Source: CAVTND01 sp963735955 | GTDB lineage: Bacteria > Pseudomonadota > Gammaproteobacteria > Burkholderiales > Burkholderiaceae_F | NCBI GenBank assembly: GCA_963735955.1 | Contig: CAVTND010000016.1 | Location: 310,001-374,000 of the forward strand | Length of the DNA stretch: 64,000 bases | Direction of reading: 5' to 3' | Part shown: positions 63,999 through 64,000 of the stretch, piece after piece | Layout of the letters: every line of letters begins with the position of its first letter | Position numbering within the stretch: position 1 is the first letter of the stretch | Position numbers and translations under genes: made by a program | Notes under the pieces: generated by a model | Told to the model about the DNA's origin: nothing | Databases searched by the model: none | Seen by the model: only the letters and a program-made list of their open reading frames with translations

Positions 63999-64000
63999 TC

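Noticed and set aside
1..64000. tRNA, rRNA, CRISPR or phage/transposase genes
   Set aside because: I scanned the intergenic gaps by eye and found no cloverleaf, repeat-spacer array or recognisable recombinase. A computed scan would be more reliable.

Overview
The window looks like part of a high-GC betaproteobacterial chromosome, most likely Burkholderiales or a relative. The evidence is a DUF3563 protein, a short basic 'AKTNYSFEKRQRE' protein, YaeQ, a PEP-CTERM/CHRD protein, DUF4124, RsgA, Cti and a DctA-type carrier, together with dense short operons. This placement is inferred from protein families only. I see no rRNA, tRNA, CRISPR array, transposase or phage gene.

Layout. 1-4.3 kb: an EF-G-like GTPase running off the left edge, a VOC protein, a small exported protein with its terminator, and a two-gene chromate transporter. 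4.6-13.4 kb: a large winged-helix/NB-ARC regulator, a DUF4124 protein, a prolyl oligopeptidase, a YbaY/MliC-type lipoprotein, a dicarboxylate carrier and an amino-acid-type binding protein. 13.6-29.7 kb: mostly intact housekeeping genes (RsgA, ArfB, cold-shock protein, MFS carrier, pyrophosphatase, universal stress protein, YaiI, YyaL-like protein, CBS protein, alcohol dehydrogenase, SGNH lipoprotein, ModA-like binding protein, VIT1-like carrier, hemerythrin). 29.9-39.7 kb: a redox operon with NfnA/NfnB-type flavoproteins, a fused gamma-alpha 2-oxoacid:ferredoxin oxidoreductase (KorCA), KorB, an unrecognised ~740-residue protein ending in a ferredoxin domain, and a Rieske-FAD reductase. 39.7-48 kb: YaeQ, an MscS channel, fatty acid cis/trans isomerase, HemG, cysteine synthase and an OmpH/Skp chaperone. 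48-59.5 kb: an aryl-polyene-type lipid pigment cluster on the minus strand, a small lipoprotein and a divergent methyltransferase. 59.6-63.1 kb: a zinc-uptake operon (DUF2946-like, porin, ZnuA, ZnuB) without a visible ATPase gene. The right edge has a small ACT-like protein and DUF3563.

How the genes work together. The 30-39 kb operon reads as one electron-transfer unit: KorCA/KorB would oxidise a 2-oxoacid and reduce ferredoxin, NfnAB would exchange electrons among ferredoxin, NADH and NADPH, and the Rieske-FAD reductase could feed or drain the same pool. Its most interesting member is the protein at 35.2-37.4 kb. Its middle resembles the C-terminal thiamine-diphosphate domain of pyruvate:ferredoxin oxidoreductase, but I cannot find the cofactor motif. 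The 48-57.6 kb cluster carries acyl carrier protein, ligase, ketosynthase, chain-length factor, two dehydratases, acyltransferase, glycosyltransferase, LolA-like carrier and MMPL exporter, but no ketoreductase or second complete ketosynthase.

Quality warning. Single-base frame breaks are concentrated at 0-4 kb, 29.9-37 kb and 50.7-57.6 kb, while the genes between are nearly all open. They hit essential-type and accessory genes alike, so I read them as local consensus errors rather than gene decay. Endpoints in those patches are approximate.
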